Source: Streptococcus oralis (GTDB lineage Bacteria; Bacillota; Bacilli; Lactobacillales; Streptococcaceae). From it: DNA of 64,000 nucleotides. Location of the stretch: the NCBI RefSeq assembly GCF_022749195.1, contig NZ_CP094226.1:62001-126000 (forward strand). Reading direction: 5' to 3'. The notes beneath the pieces are model-generated. The model made no database searches, was not told the DNA's origin, and was given only the letters and a program-made list of their open reading frames with translations. The position numbers and the translations under genes were made by a program. Shown here one piece after another: positions 45,686 through 56,751 of the stretch. The first letter of the stretch is position 1; each line of letters begins with the position of its first letter.

Positions 45686-45787
45686 TACTCAATGAAAATC
45701 AAAGAGCAAACTAGGAAGCTAGCCGTAGGCAGTACTTGAGTACGGCAAGGCGAAGCTGACGTGGTTTGAAGAGATTTTCGAAGAGTA
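45686..45787 (-). repeat. RUP-like intergenic repeat (copy 3)
   Basis: Starts TACTCAATGAAAATCAAAG and ends GATTTTCGAAGAGTA, about 102 bp, with internal CTAGCCGTAGGCAGTAC and GTACGGCAAGGC. Same orientation as copy 2. It lies between malD and malA in the transcribed mal operon. Confidence 0.82.
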
Positions 45788-45815
45788 TAAAATGAAAAAG
45801 GGTGGCGGGGATATA

Positions 45816-46658
45816 TTATCCCTTGTCGCCACCACTTGTAAGTCCTGAAACAAAGTTCTTTTGTAGGAAGAAGAAGAGAATACAGATTGGAAGCGCGATG
45901 AGGATAGCACCTGCTGAGAAGTAGGCAATCTTCAAGTTTTTCACATTGCTGACAAAGGTCTGTAGACCAACGGCAACTGTAAAGTATTCTTTCTCACGAA
46001 GCAAGAAACTAGAGAGGATATAGTCTCCGAAAGGTCCCATGAAGGCCCAGAGCGCTTGTACAGCCACCATTGGGCGAACAAGTGGGAGAACAATTTGCCA
46101 GAAGCGGCGGAAGTGCCCTGCACCATCAAGTTTTGCTGATTCATCAAGAGACATCGGTACTGTGTCGAAGTAGCCTTTCATCAACCAAGCATTCATCGGG
46201 ATACCACCACCGACATAGAGGAAGATGAGGAACCAGCTATGGTTAAGGGCGTTCAACATAAGGGCCATAACGAAGAAGGCTGTCAAAGCGGCCATAGTTG
46301 GCACCATTTGGATGATCAAGAAGAAGACCAAACTTTGTTTACGAGCCAAGAAGTTATAACGGCTGTAAGCATAACCAGCAAGTACGATGATACTTGTTTG
46401 AACAGCCATTGTAATCAAGGCGATAATCAAAGTGTTGAGGTACCAAGTGCCGTACAAGGTTTCGGTGAAGAGCCCTTGGAAGTTGGCAAAGCTAAAGTCG
46501 ACGTTAGCATCTAGTTTAAAAGCTACGACGTTACCAGTCTTGAAGGCTGACATAATAGTAATCAAAAGTGGATAGATAATCACGATTGAAAGACCAATCA
46601 AGTAGAGGTAAGTGAGGGTTTGAGTCAGTCTACGTTTGAGTTTGATTGAGTTATTCAT
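45816..46658 (-). CDS. malD: Maltodextrin ABC transporter permease MalD (MalG-type)
   Basis: 280 residues from ATG 46658 ([10 protein letters not shown]), one base after the malC stop; an earlier in-frame start lies inside malC. Six transmembrane segments and the EAA loop ([21 protein letters not shown], shown by its SAKLDGAG core) that docks the ATPase. MalD works with MalC and MalX. The ATPase is not in this cluster; streptococci use a shared MsmK. Confidence 0.93.
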   Translation of the reverse strand: MNNSIKLKRRLTQTLTYLYLIGLSIVIIYPLLITIMSAFKTGNVVAFKLDANVDFSFANFQGLFTETLYGTWYLNTLIIALITMAVQTSIIVLAGYAYSRYNFLARKQSLVFFLIIQMVPTMAALTAFFVMALMLNALNHSWFLIFLYVGGGIPMNAWLMKGYFDTVPMSLDESAKLDGAGHFRRFWQIVLPLVRPMVAVQALWAFMGPFGDYILSSFLLREKEYFTVAVGLQTFVSNVKNLKIAYFSAGAILIALPICILFFFLQKNFVSGLTSGGDKG

Positions 46659-46659
46659 C

Positions 46660-47952
46660 TTAGACGTCCTCCATATCAAATGCGTGTAGTTTCTTGAATG
46701 CGATCATAGAGATAGAGATGACAATGATAGAGATGATCAAGGTAACAGCTGCCGCCATAGAGTATTGAGGAGATGTACCTGTTGTCAAGCGATAAATCCA
46801 TGAGATCAAGATATCAGTTGAACCGGCTCCACCACCAACGCTACCAGGACCTCCGCCGTTGAAGAGGTACATGATAGAGAAGTTGTTAAAGTTGAAGGTG
46901 TATTGGCTGATCAATGTTGGTGCCGCAACAGCCAAGATCATTGGGAAAGTGATGTTGCGGAATTTTTGCCAAGCATTGGCACCGTCAATATAAGCTGCTT
47001 CGTAAAGGTCGTTAGGAATAGATTGCAAGATACCCAAGGTCAAAACGTAGATGTATGGGAATCCAAGCCAACCTTGCATCATAATCAAGGCAATCTTAGT
47101 CCAAGTTGGGTCTGTTTTCCAAGGAATAAGAGCCCCATCAAGGAAAGGAAGGAATTTAGCCAAGATTGGCAATACTTGAGTGTTGATAGCACCGACACTA
47201 TCGTTAAACATGTTTGAGAAAGTCAAGATAGTGATGAAGGCTGGAACAGCCCAAGGAAGAAGGAAAATAACACCAAAGATACGTTTTCCTTTAATAAATG
47301 GTTGGTTGGCAATGATTGCAGTAAAGATACCAATGACAATCTGCAAAGTAGAAGCAGATAAAGCCCAGATAATAGTCCAAGAAAGAACGGAACCAAAGGC
47401 TGAACGGAAGGTACTCAAACTCCAGATGTTAGTGAAGTTCGTCAAACCAACCCAGTCCAATAATTTGTTTGGTGGCAAGTGTTGGAAGTCATAGTTGGTA
47501 AAGGCAATCATCAAGGTTACGATAACTGGGAAGATAATCGCAAATGTCATAGCGACGTAAGATGGGATGATCAAGAGGTATGGGAATCCATTCTCATAAA
47601 TACCTTTGATCATATCTTTAAAAGTACGTGGGACAGGAATTCCATTGTTAATACGTTTTGCGATTGTATGTGCATCTTTAATATTTGAGAAATAAAAGAG
47701 CACATAAACGACTACAAAGATTAAATGGAAGGCACCACGAATCAGCATAAAGAGGGAATTATCACGACCTGGCTTGTCACCAAGAGTGATCAAATTGTGC
47801 AATTCAGGGGCTGCAAGTGCTAGGAAATAAAGAACAAACACGATAGTTACACCAAGGAAGATAAAACCTTTGGCCTTTTGTTTATTGTAAATCTGTCCTA
47901 ACCCAGGAATCACTGAAAGCAAGGCTGCTTTGCTAGGTTGTTGGTTTTCCAT
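46660..47952 (-). CDS. malC: Maltodextrin ABC transporter permease MalC (MalF-type)
   Basis: 430 residues from ATG 47952 ([11 protein letters not shown]), which follows AAAGGAG. The N-terminal extension with two membrane segments ([19 protein letters not shown] and a second near 80-100) is typical of streptococcal MalC. The permease core has six more segments and the EAA loop [19 protein letters not shown]. It pairs with MalD. Confidence 0.93.
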   Translation of the reverse strand: MENQQPSKAALLSVIPGLGQIYNKQKAKGFIFLGVTIVFVLYFLALAAPELHNLITLGDKPGRDNSLFMLIRGAFHLIFVVVYVLFYFSNIKDAHTIAKRINNGIPVPRTFKDMIKGIYENGFPYLLIIPSYVAMTFAIIFPVIVTLMIAFTNYDFQHLPPNKLLDWVGLTNFTNIWSLSTFRSAFGSVLSWTIIWALSASTLQIVIGIFTAIIANQPFIKGKRIFGVIFLLPWAVPAFITILTFSNMFNDSVGAINTQVLPILAKFLPFLDGALIPWKTDPTWTKIALIMMQGWLGFPYIYVLTLGILQSIPNDLYEAAYIDGANAWQKFRNITFPMILAVAAPTLISQYTFNFNNFSIMYLFNGGGPGSVGGGAGSTDILISWIYRLTTGTSPQYSMAAAVTLIISIIVISISMIAFKKLHAFDMEDV

Positions 47953-48038
47953 GAATACTCCTTTCATAGGATACGAGATTGAAGTTTGTCTCCAATCACT
48001 AGATAGGCAACTGCAATCATTCGTAAATTTATAAAATC

Positions 48039-48065
48039 AAAGGGGGATTTGTATTCTCCCCCCTT
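48039..48065 (-). terminator. Hairpin between malX and malC (partial terminator)
   Basis: On the minus strand AAGGGGGGAGA pairs with TCCCCCTTT around a 7-nt loop, followed by GATTTTAT. Such a hairpin would leave the binding-protein mRNA more abundant than the permease mRNA. Confidence 0.65.
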
Positions 48066-48078
48066 GTAACGAATTCAA

Positions 48079-49350
48079 TTATTCACCAAATTTTTGTTTG
48101 ATTGTTTCTTTGATCAATGTTACAGCATCGTTAGCAGCTGTCTTAGCATCTTTTTTACCACTTACAGCATCAAAGAGCATTGTTTTAGCTGGATCCCAAA
48201 CTGCTGACATTTGAGAAATGTTTGGCATTGGTTGAGCGTTCTTGAACTGTTTGATAACAGCTGTTGTCAACTCATCGTTTTTACCTTCAGCGTATGAACG
48301 AGCTTCAGTGTTAGCTGGGATTTCGTTAGTTGCATCGTAGAATGCTTTTTGTTGTTCAGTTGAAACAAGGAAGTCTACAAATTTTTGTGCAGCTTCAAGG
48401 TTCTTAGTGCTTGATGGGATGATCCAAGCTTTACCACCACCGAATGGTGTGTAGTCTTTACCATTTGGAAGAGTTGGAATAGTAGCAACACCGTAGTTTA
48501 CTTTAGCATCTTTGAATGCTTGAGCTTTCCAAGGACCGTCGATGATAGCAGCTGTTTTACCTTCTTGGAATTGTGTTTGGATCAAGTTTGCAGCACCTTC
48601 AGTATCTTGCATACCTTTAGGCCATTTTTCGTACCAAGATTTAGCGTAGTTGACACCAGTGATAGAACCGTCGTTTGCAAGACCGATGTCTTTAGCGTCT
48701 TTACCGTTTTGTCCGAATACGTAACCACCGTTACCAGCAAGAAGTCCGTATGCGTAGTAGAAGTTTGTCCAGTCAGCTAGGAATGCAGTAGTTTTGCCAT
48801 CTTCACCAGCGAAAGCGTATTTGCTGTCTTTAGCAAGTTCTTCTAATTCAGCAAAAGTTTTTGGAGCTTCTTTAAGCAAGTCTTTGTTGTAGTACATAAC
48901 AAGTGACTCAATAACGGCAGGAGCACCGTAAACTTTACCGTCAGCAGCTGTTACAAGAGATTTAGTCTTATCATCTGTTTTAGCGCCGTCGCTCAAAGTA
49001 ACTTCTGAAAGTTGTCCGTCAGTACCAAGGCTACCTACGCGGTCGTATGGTGCCATCATAACGTCAGCAGCTTGACCTGATTGGTTGTCAAGAGAAAGTT
49101 TGTCAAGTCCACCAAGTTGGTCACCTGATTTGATGTTAACTTTTGTACCTGATTCTTTTTCATAAGCTGCAGCAACTTTTTCAGCGTAGGCTTTGTATTG
49201 GTCTTCAACGTAGAAAGTGATTTCTTTTGCTTCAGATGAGCTAGTATCAGCTGCTTTATCAGCAGTTTTGCTTCCGCAAGCTACCAAAAGTAAGCTAGCA
49301 AGAGTAGCAGTTCCGAGCACAGCAGCGCTCTTCATGAATTTAGATGACAT
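48079..49350 (-). CDS. malX: Maltodextrin-binding lipoprotein MalX
   Basis: 423 residues. The lipoprotein signal peptide ends in LLLVACGSK (Cys at about 25), then an extracellular solute-binding fold of the maltose type. The ATG at 49350 (MSSKFMKSAAV) follows AGGAGG at good distance. It captures maltodextrins for MalCD. First gene of the minus-strand operon malX-malC-malD, with malA and malR downstream. Confidence 0.95.
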   Translation of the reverse strand: MSSKFMKSAAVLGTATLASLLLVACGSKTADKAADTSSSEAKEITFYVEDQYKAYAEKVAAAYEKESGTKVNIKSGDQLGGLDKLSLDNQSGQAADVMMAPYDRVGSLGTDGQLSEVTLSDGAKTDDKTKSLVTAADGKVYGAPAVIESLVMYYNKDLLKEAPKTFAELEELAKDSKYAFAGEDGKTTAFLADWTNFYYAYGLLAGNGGYVFGQNGKDAKDIGLANDGSITGVNYAKSWYEKWPKGMQDTEGAANLIQTQFQEGKTAAIIDGPWKAQAFKDAKVNYGVATIPTLPNGKDYTPFGGGKAWIIPSSTKNLEAAQKFVDFLVSTEQQKAFYDATNEIPANTEARSYAEGKNDELTTAVIKQFKNAQPMPNISQMSAVWDPAKTMLFDAVSGKKDAKTAANDAVTLIKETIKQKFGE

Positions 49351-49390
49351 AGTGTATTCCTCCTAAAGAATAACAAAAATAATTTAATGA

Positions 49391-49449
49391 GAAAACGCAA
49401 ACGTTTTCTTTTACGAACTTAGTATAGCACAAATAGAAAACGGTTGCAA
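49391..49449 (-). promoter_or_regulatory. malX promoter with MalR-type operator
   Basis: On the minus strand TTGCAA (49449-49444), 17 bp, TATACT (49426-49421). The palindrome GAAAACGCAAACGTTTTC (49391-49408) lies at the transcription start. It shares the CGCAAACG core with the malQ operator. Confidence 0.8.
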
Positions 49450-49730
49450 GCTTTTTTAGCAAAAATTTTAAAAAAATTTTAAGGTTTCAAACATTTATTA
49501 AAGCCTTTATATAGGAAAGAACTTAAAATGTTTGTTTTTCTTGAATGGAAAATATATTAGGAAAACGATTGCGTAAATTCGGCTCGGTTTTTCAGAAAAT
49601 AGAGCAGATATTGGGAATGAATTATCTTAAATCAGAAAATCTTTAAAATTTTTTCGCTTATTTCATAAAATATCAGTGGCAACAAGTTTTGTTTGATTAA
49701 AATAATTCAAAAAAATTTTTTAAAAACGCT

Positions 49731-49780
49731 TGCATTTGTTTTTGAAATGCGTTATACTTAAATTAACGCAAACGTTTGCG
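49731..49780 (+). promoter_or_regulatory. malQ promoter with MalR operator
   Basis: TTGCAT (49731-49736), 16 bp, TATACT (49753-49758), then the perfect 14-bp palindrome CGCAAACGTTTGCG (49767-49780) over the transcription start. The 49450-49730 stretch between the two promoters is AT-rich and empty of genes. Confidence 0.82.
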
Positions 49781-49824
49781 CCTTAATTGCGCAACGTTTT
49801 ATAACAAACACATGAGGTGCTATT

Positions 49825-51342
49825 ATGAAAAAACGTCAAAGTGGTGTGTTGATGCACATCTCTTCTCTGCCAGGAGCATACGGGATTGGATCATTTGGCC
49901 AGACTGCCTATGATTTCGTTGATTTCTTGGTTCGTACCAAGCAACGTTACTGGCAAATCCTCCCTCTTGGGACAACAAGCTATGGAGATTCTCCATACCA
50001 ATCATTCTCAGCCTTTGCTGGAAATACGCATTTTATCGACCTTGATATCTTGGTAGAGCAAGGCTTGCTTGAAGCCAGTGATCTTAAAGGTTTTGACTTT
50101 GGTAGTGATGCATCTGAAGTTGACTATGCGAAGATTTATTATGCACGTCGTCCGCTTTTAGAAAAAGCAGTCAAACGCTTCTTGGAAGTGGGTGATGTCA
50201 AAGATTTTGAGAAGTTTGCTAAAGACAACCAATCATGGCTCGAACTCTTCGCAGAATATATGGCGATCAAAGAGCATTTTGACAATCTTGCTTGGACAGA
50301 ATGGCCAGATGCAGATGCTCGTGCTCGTAAAGCTTCAGCACTTGAAAGCTACCGTGAGAAATTGGCAGACAAGTTGGTTTACCACCGTGTGACTCAATAC
50401 TTCTTCTTCCAACAATGGTTGAAATTGAAAGCCTATGCTAACGATAACCACATCGAAATTGTTGGGGACATGCCTATCTACGTAGCGGAAGATTCAAGCG
50501 ACATGTGGGCAAATCCACATCTCTTTAAGACAGATGCCAATGGTAAAGCAACTTGTATCGCAGGATGCCCACCAGATGAGTTTTCTGCCACTGGTCAGCT
50601 TTGGGGGAACCCAATCTATGACTGGGAAGCAATGGACAAAGACGGTTACAAATGGTGGATTGAACGCTTGCGTGAAAGCTTCAAAATCTACGACATTGTT
50701 CGTATCGACCACTTCCGTGGCTTTGAATCTTACTGGGAAATCCCTGCTGGTTCCGATACAGCGGCCCCTGGTAAATGGGTGAAAGGTCCAGGCTACAAAC
50801 TTTTTGCAGCCGTTAAGGAAGAACTTGGTGAACTGAACATCATCGCAGAAGACCTTGGTTTCATGACAGATGAGGTTATCGAGTTGCGCGAACGTACTGG
50901 TTTCCCAGGAATGAAGATTCTTCAGTTTGCCTTCAACCCAGAAGACGAAAGTATCGATAGCCCACACTTGGCGCCTGCCAACTCTGTTATGTACACAGGA
51001 ACACACGATAATAATACGGTCCTTGGTTGGTACCGTAACGAGATCGATGATGCGACACGTGAGTACATGGCTCGCTACACTAACCGTAAAGAATACGAAA
51101 CAGTGCCACACGCTATGCTTCGTACAGTCTTTTCATCAGTTAGCTTCATGGCTATTGCAACCATGCAAGACTTGCTAGAACTAGATGAGTCAGCTCGTAT
51201 GAACTTCCCATCTACCCTTGGTGGAAACTGGTCTTGGCGTATGACTGAAGATCAATTGACACCAGCTGTTGAAGAAACTTTGCTTGACTTGACTACAATT
51301 TATCGCCGAATTAATGAAAATTTGGTAGAATTAAAGAAATAA
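49825..51342 (+). CDS. malQ: 4-alpha-glucanotransferase (amylomaltase)
   Basis: 505 residues, GH77. Disproportionates maltodextrins in the cytoplasm. VRIDHFRGFESYWEIP holds the nucleophile Asp, NIIAEDLGFMTDEV the acid/base Glu, and YTGTHDNNTVLGW the third acidic residue. GAGGTG precedes the start. malP follows after 24 bp. MalQ makes long glucans that MalP phosphorolyses. Confidence 0.95.
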   Translation: MKKRQSGVLMHISSLPGAYGIGSFGQTAYDFVDFLVRTKQRYWQILPLGTTSYGDSPYQSFSAFAGNTHFIDLDILVEQGLLEASDLKGFDFGSDASEVDYAKIYYARRPLLEKAVKRFLEVGDVKDFEKFAKDNQSWLELFAEYMAIKEHFDNLAWTEWPDADARARKASALESYREKLADKLVYHRVTQYFFFQQWLKLKAYANDNHIEIVGDMPIYVAEDSSDMWANPHLFKTDANGKATCIAGCPPDEFSATGQLWGNPIYDWEAMDKDGYKWWIERLRESFKIYDIVRIDHFRGFESYWEIPAGSDTAAPGKWVKGPGYKLFAAVKEELGELNIIAEDLGFMTDEVIELRERTGFPGMKILQFAFNPEDESIDSPHLAPANSVMYTGTHDNNTVLGWYRNEIDDATREYMARYTNRKEYETVPHAMLRTVFSSVSFMAIATMQDLLELDESARMNFPSTLGGNWSWRMTEDQLTPAVEETLLDLTTIYRRINENLVELKK

Positions 51343-51366
51343 GACATTATCAGGAGACACATAAAC

Positions 51367-53625
51367 ATGTTACCATTAAACGAATTTGTACAAAAACGTT
51401 ACAATAAAACCATTGCAGAATGTAGCAATGAAGAGCTTTACCTTGCTCTTCTTAACTACAGCAAGCTTGCTAGCAGTCAAAAACCAGTCAACACTGGTAA
51501 GAAAAAAGTTTACTACATCTCAGCTGAGTTCTTGATTGGTAAACTCTTGTCAAACAACTTGATTAACCTCGGTCTTTATGACGATGTGAAAAAGGAACTT
51601 GCAGCTGCAGGTAAAGAGTTGATCGAAATTGAAGAAGTAGAATTGGAACCATCACTTGGTAACGGTGGTTTGGGACGTTTGGCAGCCTGCTTTATCGACT
51701 CAATCGCTACACTTGGTTTGAATGGTGACGGTGTTGGTTTGAACTACCACTTCGGTCTTTTCCAACAAGTTCTTAAAAACAACCAACAAGAAACAATTCC
51801 TAACGCTTGGTTGACAGAGCAAAACTGGTTGGTTCGCTCAAGCCGTAGCTACCAAGTGCCATTTGCACACTTCACCTTGACATCTACTCTTTACGATATC
51901 GATGTACCTGGTTACAAGACAGCTACTAAAAACCGCTTGCGTTTGTTTGACTTGGACTCAGTTGATTCTTCTATCATCGAAGATGGTATCAGCTTTGACA
52001 AGACAGACATCGCTCGCAACTTGACTCTCTTCTTGTATCCAGATGACAGTGACCGCCAAGGTGAATTGCTCCGTATCTTCCAACAATACTTCATGGTTTC
52101 AAACGGTGCGCAATTGATCATTGATGAAGCAATCGAAAAAGGAAGCAACTTGCATGACCTTGCGGACTACGCAGTTGTACAAATCAACGATACTCACCCA
52201 TCAATGGTGATCCCTGAATTGATCCGTCTTTTGACTGCACGCGGTATCGAACTTGACGAAGCGATCTCAATTGTTCGTAGCATGACTGCCTACACTAACC
52301 ACACCATTCTTGCTGAAGCCCTTGAAAAATGGCCTCTTGAATTCTTGGAAGAAGTGGTTCCTCATTTGGTACCAATCATCGAAGAATTGGACCGTCGTGT
52401 GAAGGCAGAATATAAAGACCCAGCTGTTCAAATCATCGATGAGAGTGGACGTGTCCACATGGCTCACATGGATATCCACTACGGATACAGCGTTAACGGG
52501 GTTGCGGCTCTTCACACTGAGATCTTGAAGAACTCAGAGTTGAAAGCTTTCTACGACATCTACCCAGAAAAATTCAACAACAAAACAAACGGTATCACAT
52601 TCCGTCGTTGGCTCATGCATGCTAACCCAAGCTTGTCTCACTACTTGGATGAGATTCTTGGACATGGTTGGCACCATGAAGCAGATGAGCTTGAAAAACT
52701 CTTGTCATACGAAGACAAGGCTGCTGTTAAAGAAAAATTGGAAAGCATCAAGGCTCACAACAAACGTAAATTGGCTCGTCACTTGAAAGAACACCAAGGT
52801 GTGGAAATCAATACAAACTCTATCTTTGATATCCAGATCAAACGTCTTCACGAGTACAAACGCCAACAAATGAACGCTTTGTATGTGATCCACAAATACC
52901 TTGATATCAAGGCTGGTAACATCCCTGCTCGTCCAATCACAGTCTTCTTTGGTGGTAAAGCGGCTCCTGCCTACACAATTGCCCAAGACATCATTCACTT
53001 GATCCTTTGCTTGTCAGAAGTGATTGCTAACGACCCAGCAGTAGCTCCATACTTGCAAGTGGTTATGGTTGAAAACTACAACGTTACTGCAGCAAGCTTC
53101 CTTATCCCAGCATGTGACATCTCAGAACAAATCTCACTTGCTTCTAAAGAAGCTTCAGGTACTGGTAACATGAAATTCATGTTGAACGGAGCTTTGACTC
53201 TTGGTACTATGGACGGAGCTAACGTGGAAATCGCTGAATTGGTTGGCGACGAAAACATCTACATCTTCGGTGAAGATTCAGAAACTGTTATCGACCTTTA
53301 CGCAAAAGCAGCTTACAAGTCAAGCGAATTCTATGCTCGTGAAGCTATCAAACCATTGGTTGACTTCATCGTCAGCGACGCTGTTCTTGCAGTAGGTAAG
53401 AAAGAACGCTTGGAACGTCTTTACAACGAATTGATCAACAAAGACTGGTTCATGACTCTCCTAGACTTGGAAGACTACATCAAGGTGAAAGAGCAAATGC
53501 TTGCTGACTACGAAAACCGTGACGCATGGTTGGATAAAGTCATCGTCAATATTGCCAAAGCAGGATTCTTCTCATCTGACCGTACAATTGCTCAGTACAA
53601 CGAAGATATCTGGCACTTGAACTAA
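51367..53625 (+). CDS. malP: Maltodextrin/glycogen phosphorylase
   Basis: 752 residues, GT35. Releases glucose-1-phosphate from maltodextrins using pyridoxal phosphate. Landmarks are [16 protein letters not shown] near residue 95, [12 protein letters not shown], and the PLP lysine in [17 protein letters not shown] (about 600-616). Compact relative to glycogen-regulated animal enzymes. AGGAGAC precedes the start; a strong terminator follows. The codon use is that of a well-expressed gene. Confidence 0.95.
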   Translation: MLPLNEFVQKRYNKTIAECSNEELYLALLNYSKLASSQKPVNTGKKKVYYISAEFLIGKLLSNNLINLGLYDDVKKELAAAGKELIEIEEVELEPSLGNGGLGRLAACFIDSIATLGLNGDGVGLNYHFGLFQQVLKNNQQETIPNAWLTEQNWLVRSSRSYQVPFAHFTLTSTLYDIDVPGYKTATKNRLRLFDLDSVDSSIIEDGISFDKTDIARNLTLFLYPDDSDRQGELLRIFQQYFMVSNGAQLIIDEAIEKGSNLHDLADYAVVQINDTHPSMVIPELIRLLTARGIELDEAISIVRSMTAYTNHTILAEALEKWPLEFLEEVVPHLVPIIEELDRRVKAEYKDPAVQIIDESGRVHMAHMDIHYGYSVNGVAALHTEILKNSELKAFYDIYPEKFNNKTNGITFRRWLMHANPSLSHYLDEILGHGWHHEADELEKLLSYEDKAAVKEKLESIKAHNKRKLARHLKEHQGVEINTNSIFDIQIKRLHEYKRQQMNALYVIHKYLDIKAGNIPARPITVFFGGKAAPAYTIAQDIIHLILCLSEVIANDPAVAPYLQVVMVENYNVTAASFLIPACDISEQISLASKEASGTGNMKFMLNGALTLGTMDGANVEIAELVGDENIYIFGEDSETVIDLYAKAAYKSSEFYAREAIKPLVDFIVSDAVLAVGKKERLERLYNELINKDWFMTLLDLEDYIKVKEQMLADYENRDAWLDKVIVNIAKAGFFSSDRTIAQYNEDIWHLN

Positions 53626-53638
53626 GATTCTTTTACAA

Positions 53639-53676
53639 AAACAATGAAAGATGAGAATGTCTTTCATTGTTTTTTA
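53639..53676 (+). terminator. Terminator after malP
   Basis: AAACAATGAAAGA, 8-nt loop, TCTTTCATTGTTTTTT. Confidence 0.85.
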
Positions 53677-53877
53677 CTAGGTTATAAGTTTAATAGAAAA
53701 TCGACAAATATTTTCATTCATGACTTTTGTAGTATCTCTTAATCATGAAGATATTTGGTTGTTAGCCTACTGTAGGGCAAGTAGATAAATGTTTGGCTCC
53801 CATATTACAACTTACAGACTTTAAACAATAGCTAAAAACACTAAAATATAATATAATTTAGTTTTAGGAGGGATGAT

Positions 53878-54300
53878 ATGGTAGAGAAAAAATATCGTTT
53901 AAACCGTGAGGGAGATCATTTTAAAGTTACAGAACAAGCGACTGCAGTAGGAGAAGAATATTCAACTAAAAAGAAAAACTATTCATTTATCTTTTCTAGT
54001 ATAAAGGCAATTTTTGGCTTCCTATTTTCAGCAGTTAGAATTCTATTTTCAATTATTAAAATTGCACTGCTGTTTTTAATTGCAACACCGGTCTTGTTTA
54101 TGTCCGTATTATTTAATTGGATTAAATTGTCAATTTTGTTTGCAATTTTTTGGTTTATTGTATATGATGTATATGATACATTTATTTTAAATCATACAGC
54201 ACTTGGTATCCAGCCATTTAATGGTACTATTGTTTTAATTATTATGGGGCTAGGTTTAATAGCATCACTTATAGTAACATTTGCTGAAATGAAAGAATAG
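53878..54300 (+). CDS. Small membrane protein of unknown function
   Basis: 140 residues. The first 40 are charged and soluble (KKYRLNREGDHFKVTEQ); then about four hydrophobic segments (41-62, 64-82, 84-100, 115-135). No family recognised. Low G+C compared with neighbours. TAGGAGGGATG precedes the ATG, and TATAATATAATTTAG supplies -10-like boxes about 30 bp upstream. The remaining 53677-53850 gap shows nothing. Confidence 0.65.
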   Translation: MVEKKYRLNREGDHFKVTEQATAVGEEYSTKKKNYSFIFSSIKAIFGFLFSAVRILFSIIKIALLFLIATPVLFMSVLFNWIKLSILFAIFWFIVYDVYDTFILNHTALGIQPFNGTIVLIIMGLGLIASLIVTFAEMKE

Positions 54301-54399
54301 CTAGCTACAGTAGACTTGTAAATAAAATACTAAAGGGATTCGGTAGCTATTTACTGAATTAATCTAAGTAGAGTCATCAAGAGTAGAGCTGCACTTTTA

Positions 54400-54431
54400 A
54401 AACCCCATACCTCAAAAGAGGTATGGGGTTT
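54400..54431. terminator. Strong bidirectional terminator
   Basis: AAACCCCATACCTC, loop AAAA, GAGGTATGGGGTTT: a 14-bp perfect stem between the membrane-protein gene and the converging rlmA. Confidence 0.82.
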
Positions 54432-54451
54432 ATATCTTATTAAATGCAGGC

Positions 54452-55300
54452 TTACACTGCTTTCCCAACTAAAATCTCTGCTTCGATGGTAATCTCAGTC
54501 AACTGGCTCCAGTCAATCATGGTATGGTCAACGTGAAAGAGTAAGGGTGTCATGGCAAGCAGAGCTTGGCGTTGCTCTGCTGTGATATGCTTTGTTAGGG
54601 AAGCTATTTGGCTAGATTGGATGCTGAAGTGTTCCTGGAAATGTTCTTTGATATCTTGATTAGAATAGTCCTTCTTTGTCAGCTGGTCCTGCACCATTTG
54701 ACGGATTTCTTTGAGGTGATTTTCAGTTGGGATGACCTTGATTAAAATACCGTCTTTGGATAAAACGCGGCGAAATTCACCATAGTTGGCAGGGGAAAAG
54801 ATATCAAGCAGGATATCCATGCTAGCGTCTTTTATAGGAAGAAGAGCCAGGTCACCAACAAACCAGTTGACCGCCCAGTTGGGTTCGCTCTTGGCAGCGA
54901 TTTGAACGGAATCTTTGGAAATATCAAAGGCGTAGAAAGTTTTGTCAGGATGACTTTCTTGGAGTTTGCGAGAGTAGAAGCCTTCGCCACAACCGATATC
55001 CAAGATAGTTTTGGCAGTTTCTAGTCTTGCAAGCAGGTCTGAGATGGTTTCTAAGATAGTTTGATAAAAGCCAGCTTCTAGGATTTCTTGGCGGTTTTGA
55101 AAGTTCTCCTTGTCATAGTTGGCAGATTGCTTGATTTGAGGAGCTAGATTGACATAGCCGAATTTTGCTAAGTCAAAAGAATGGCGATTGCTACACTTGA
55201 GACTAGTTTCGACCAAGGTCAGTTTTTCTTGGCAGATAGGGCAGGCAAAGGAGTTAGCAGTAGCAAAGCGCTGGAGTTTGGGTTTGAGGTTTGTATTCAT
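54452..55300 (-). CDS. rlmA: 23S rRNA (guanine-N1) methyltransferase, RlmA family
   Basis: 282 residues. N-terminal zinc finger (CPIC at about 20-23, then CSNRH near 35-40) and a Rossmann SAM domain with ILDIGCGEGFYSRKL (about 98-112). In Gram-positive cocci this enzyme (RlmA-II/TlrB type) methylates G748 of 23S rRNA in the macrolide exit tunnel. The Gram-positive context supports that subtype. There is no Shine-Dalgarno sequence; an extended -10 sits six bases before the ATG. Confidence 0.88.
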   Translation of the reverse strand: MNTNLKPKLQRFATANSFACPICQEKLTLVETSLKCSNRHSFDLAKFGYVNLAPQIKQSANYDKENFQNRQEILEAGFYQTILETISDLLARLETAKTILDIGCGEGFYSRKLQESHPDKTFYAFDISKDSVQIAAKSEPNWAVNWFVGDLALLPIKDASMDILLDIFSPANYGEFRRVLSKDGILIKVIPTENHLKEIRQMVQDQLTKKDYSNQDIKEHFQEHFSIQSSQIASLTKHITAEQRQALLAMTPLLFHVDHTMIDWSQLTEITIEAEILVGKAV

Positions 55301-55306
55301 AGTTTT

Positions 55307-55335
55307 AGTCTAGCAAAAAAAGGACTGGATGGCAA
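55307..55335 (-). promoter_or_regulatory. rlmA promoter, probably leaderless
   Basis: On the minus strand TTGCCA (55335-55330), 17 bp, then TGC-TAGACT (hexamer 55312-55307), then six bases and the rlmA ATG. Transcription should start at the start codon. Confidence 0.6.
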
Positions 55336-55354
55336 ATGCCTCCAGTCTGCTTTT

Positions 55355-56611
55355 TTAGTATGTAAGAACGAAGTATTTTTTCTTCCCGCGCCGGATAACA
55401 GTTAGTTCGTTTTCTAACTTATCTGCGTCACTCAAGACATAGTCAAGGTCTTGGATACGGTCGCCGTTGACGTAAATAGCTCCGTTTTGGACATCTTCAC
55501 GGGCTTGGCGTTTTGAATTCACCACACCAGATGACACGAGGAGTTCCACGATATTGTGGTTTTCGTCTGCTTGTACTTGGTAGTTTGGCACTCCACGAAG
55601 TCCTTGTTTGAGTTCTTTAACAGAAAGATTTTTGATGTTTCCGGCAAAGAGTTGCTCTGTAATATTGAGGGCTTCTTTGTAGGCTTCTTCGCCGTGGACA
55701 AGTGTCACGACTTCACGAGCGAGGACTTTCTGAGCCAAGCGTTCGTGTGGAGCCGCTTCAAACTGTTTGCGGATCTCTTCAATCTCATCAAGTGACAAGA
55801 AGGTAAAGATCTTCAAGAAGCGAACAGCGTCAGCATCCATGACGTTCATCCAGAATTGATACATTTCGTATGGAGAAGTCTTTTCAGGATTGAGCCAGAC
55901 TGCGTTTCCTTCTGATTTACCAAATTTCTTACCAGTTGCGTCTGTGATGAGTGGAACAGTGATAACGTGACCAGTCTTGTCAGCCTTACGACGAAGCAAT
56001 TCGGTACCAGCAGTCATATTACCCCATTGGTCAGAACCACCGATTTGAAGGGTTACATTGTGCTCTTGGTTAAGGACAAAGAAGTCATAACCTTGCATGA
56101 TTTGGTAGGCAAACTCAGTGTAAGAAATCCCTGTCTCGATCCGTTTTTTCACAGACTCCTTGCTCATCATGTAGTTGACAGTGAAGTATTTTCCGACATC
56201 ACGGAGGAAGTCAATGAAGCTGATGCTGCCAAACCAGTCGTAGTTGTTGACCATGACAGCCTTGTTTTCGCCATTTTCAAAGTCAAGAAAGCGAGAAAGT
56301 TGTCCTTGGATAGACTTGACCCAGCCCTCTACTGTGTCTTTTGTTTGGAGACTACGTTCAGCATCTTTGAAGGACGGATCTCCGATGAGACCTGTAGCAC
56401 CGCCAACGAGCGCATAAGGTTTGTGACCTGCTAGTTGCAAACGACGACTGGTCAAGATTGCGACAAGGTGGCCTAGGTGAAGACTGTCAGCAGTTGGATC
56501 GTAGCCAGTATAATAAGAAACTTGACCTTCTTCTAGGGCTTTACGCAAAGCTTCTTCATCAGTCGTTTGAAAAATCAAACCACGCTCTTTTAGCTCATCA
56601 AAAATGTGCAT
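55355..56611 (-). CDS. tyrS: Tyrosyl-tRNA synthetase
   Basis: 418 residues, class I. HIGH-type motif [13 protein letters not shown] (about 44-56), [23 protein letters not shown]-type [12 protein letters not shown] (about 230) and a C-terminal S4 RNA-binding domain (about 350-418). GGAGAAAAG is the ribosome site. The intergenic space to pbp1b is only 140 bp, so there is no room for a T-box. Confidence 0.96.
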   Translation of the reverse strand: MHIFDELKERGLIFQTTDEEALRKALEEGQVSYYTGYDPTADSLHLGHLVAILTSRRLQLAGHKPYALVGGATGLIGDPSFKDAERSLQTKDTVEGWVKSIQGQLSRFLDFENGENKAVMVNNYDWFGSISFIDFLRDVGKYFTVNYMMSKESVKKRIETGISYTEFAYQIMQGYDFFVLNQEHNVTLQIGGSDQWGNMTAGTELLRRKADKTGHVITVPLITDATGKKFGKSEGNAVWLNPEKTSPYEMYQFWMNVMDADAVRFLKIFTFLSLDEIEEIRKQFEAAPHERLAQKVLAREVVTLVHGEEAYKEALNITEQLFAGNIKNLSVKELKQGLRGVPNYQVQADENHNIVELLVSSGVVNSKRQAREDVQNGAIYVNGDRIQDLDYVLSDADKLENELTVIRRGKKKYFVLTY

Positions 56612-56751
56612 GTGTCTTTTCTCCTTTATAAAATATTGTTTCTACCTATTGTATCACAAACTTGATTAATAGCCTAGTGGAATAGGGAAGAAAGTGGCTA
56701 TTTTATTGAAAGTTTCCCTTTTATGGTATAATAGAGAAAGCGAGGACATTC

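Noticed and set aside
50494..51111. 205-codon open frame antisense to malQ
   Set aside because: Opposite intact malQ, no family features; a codon-bias artefact.
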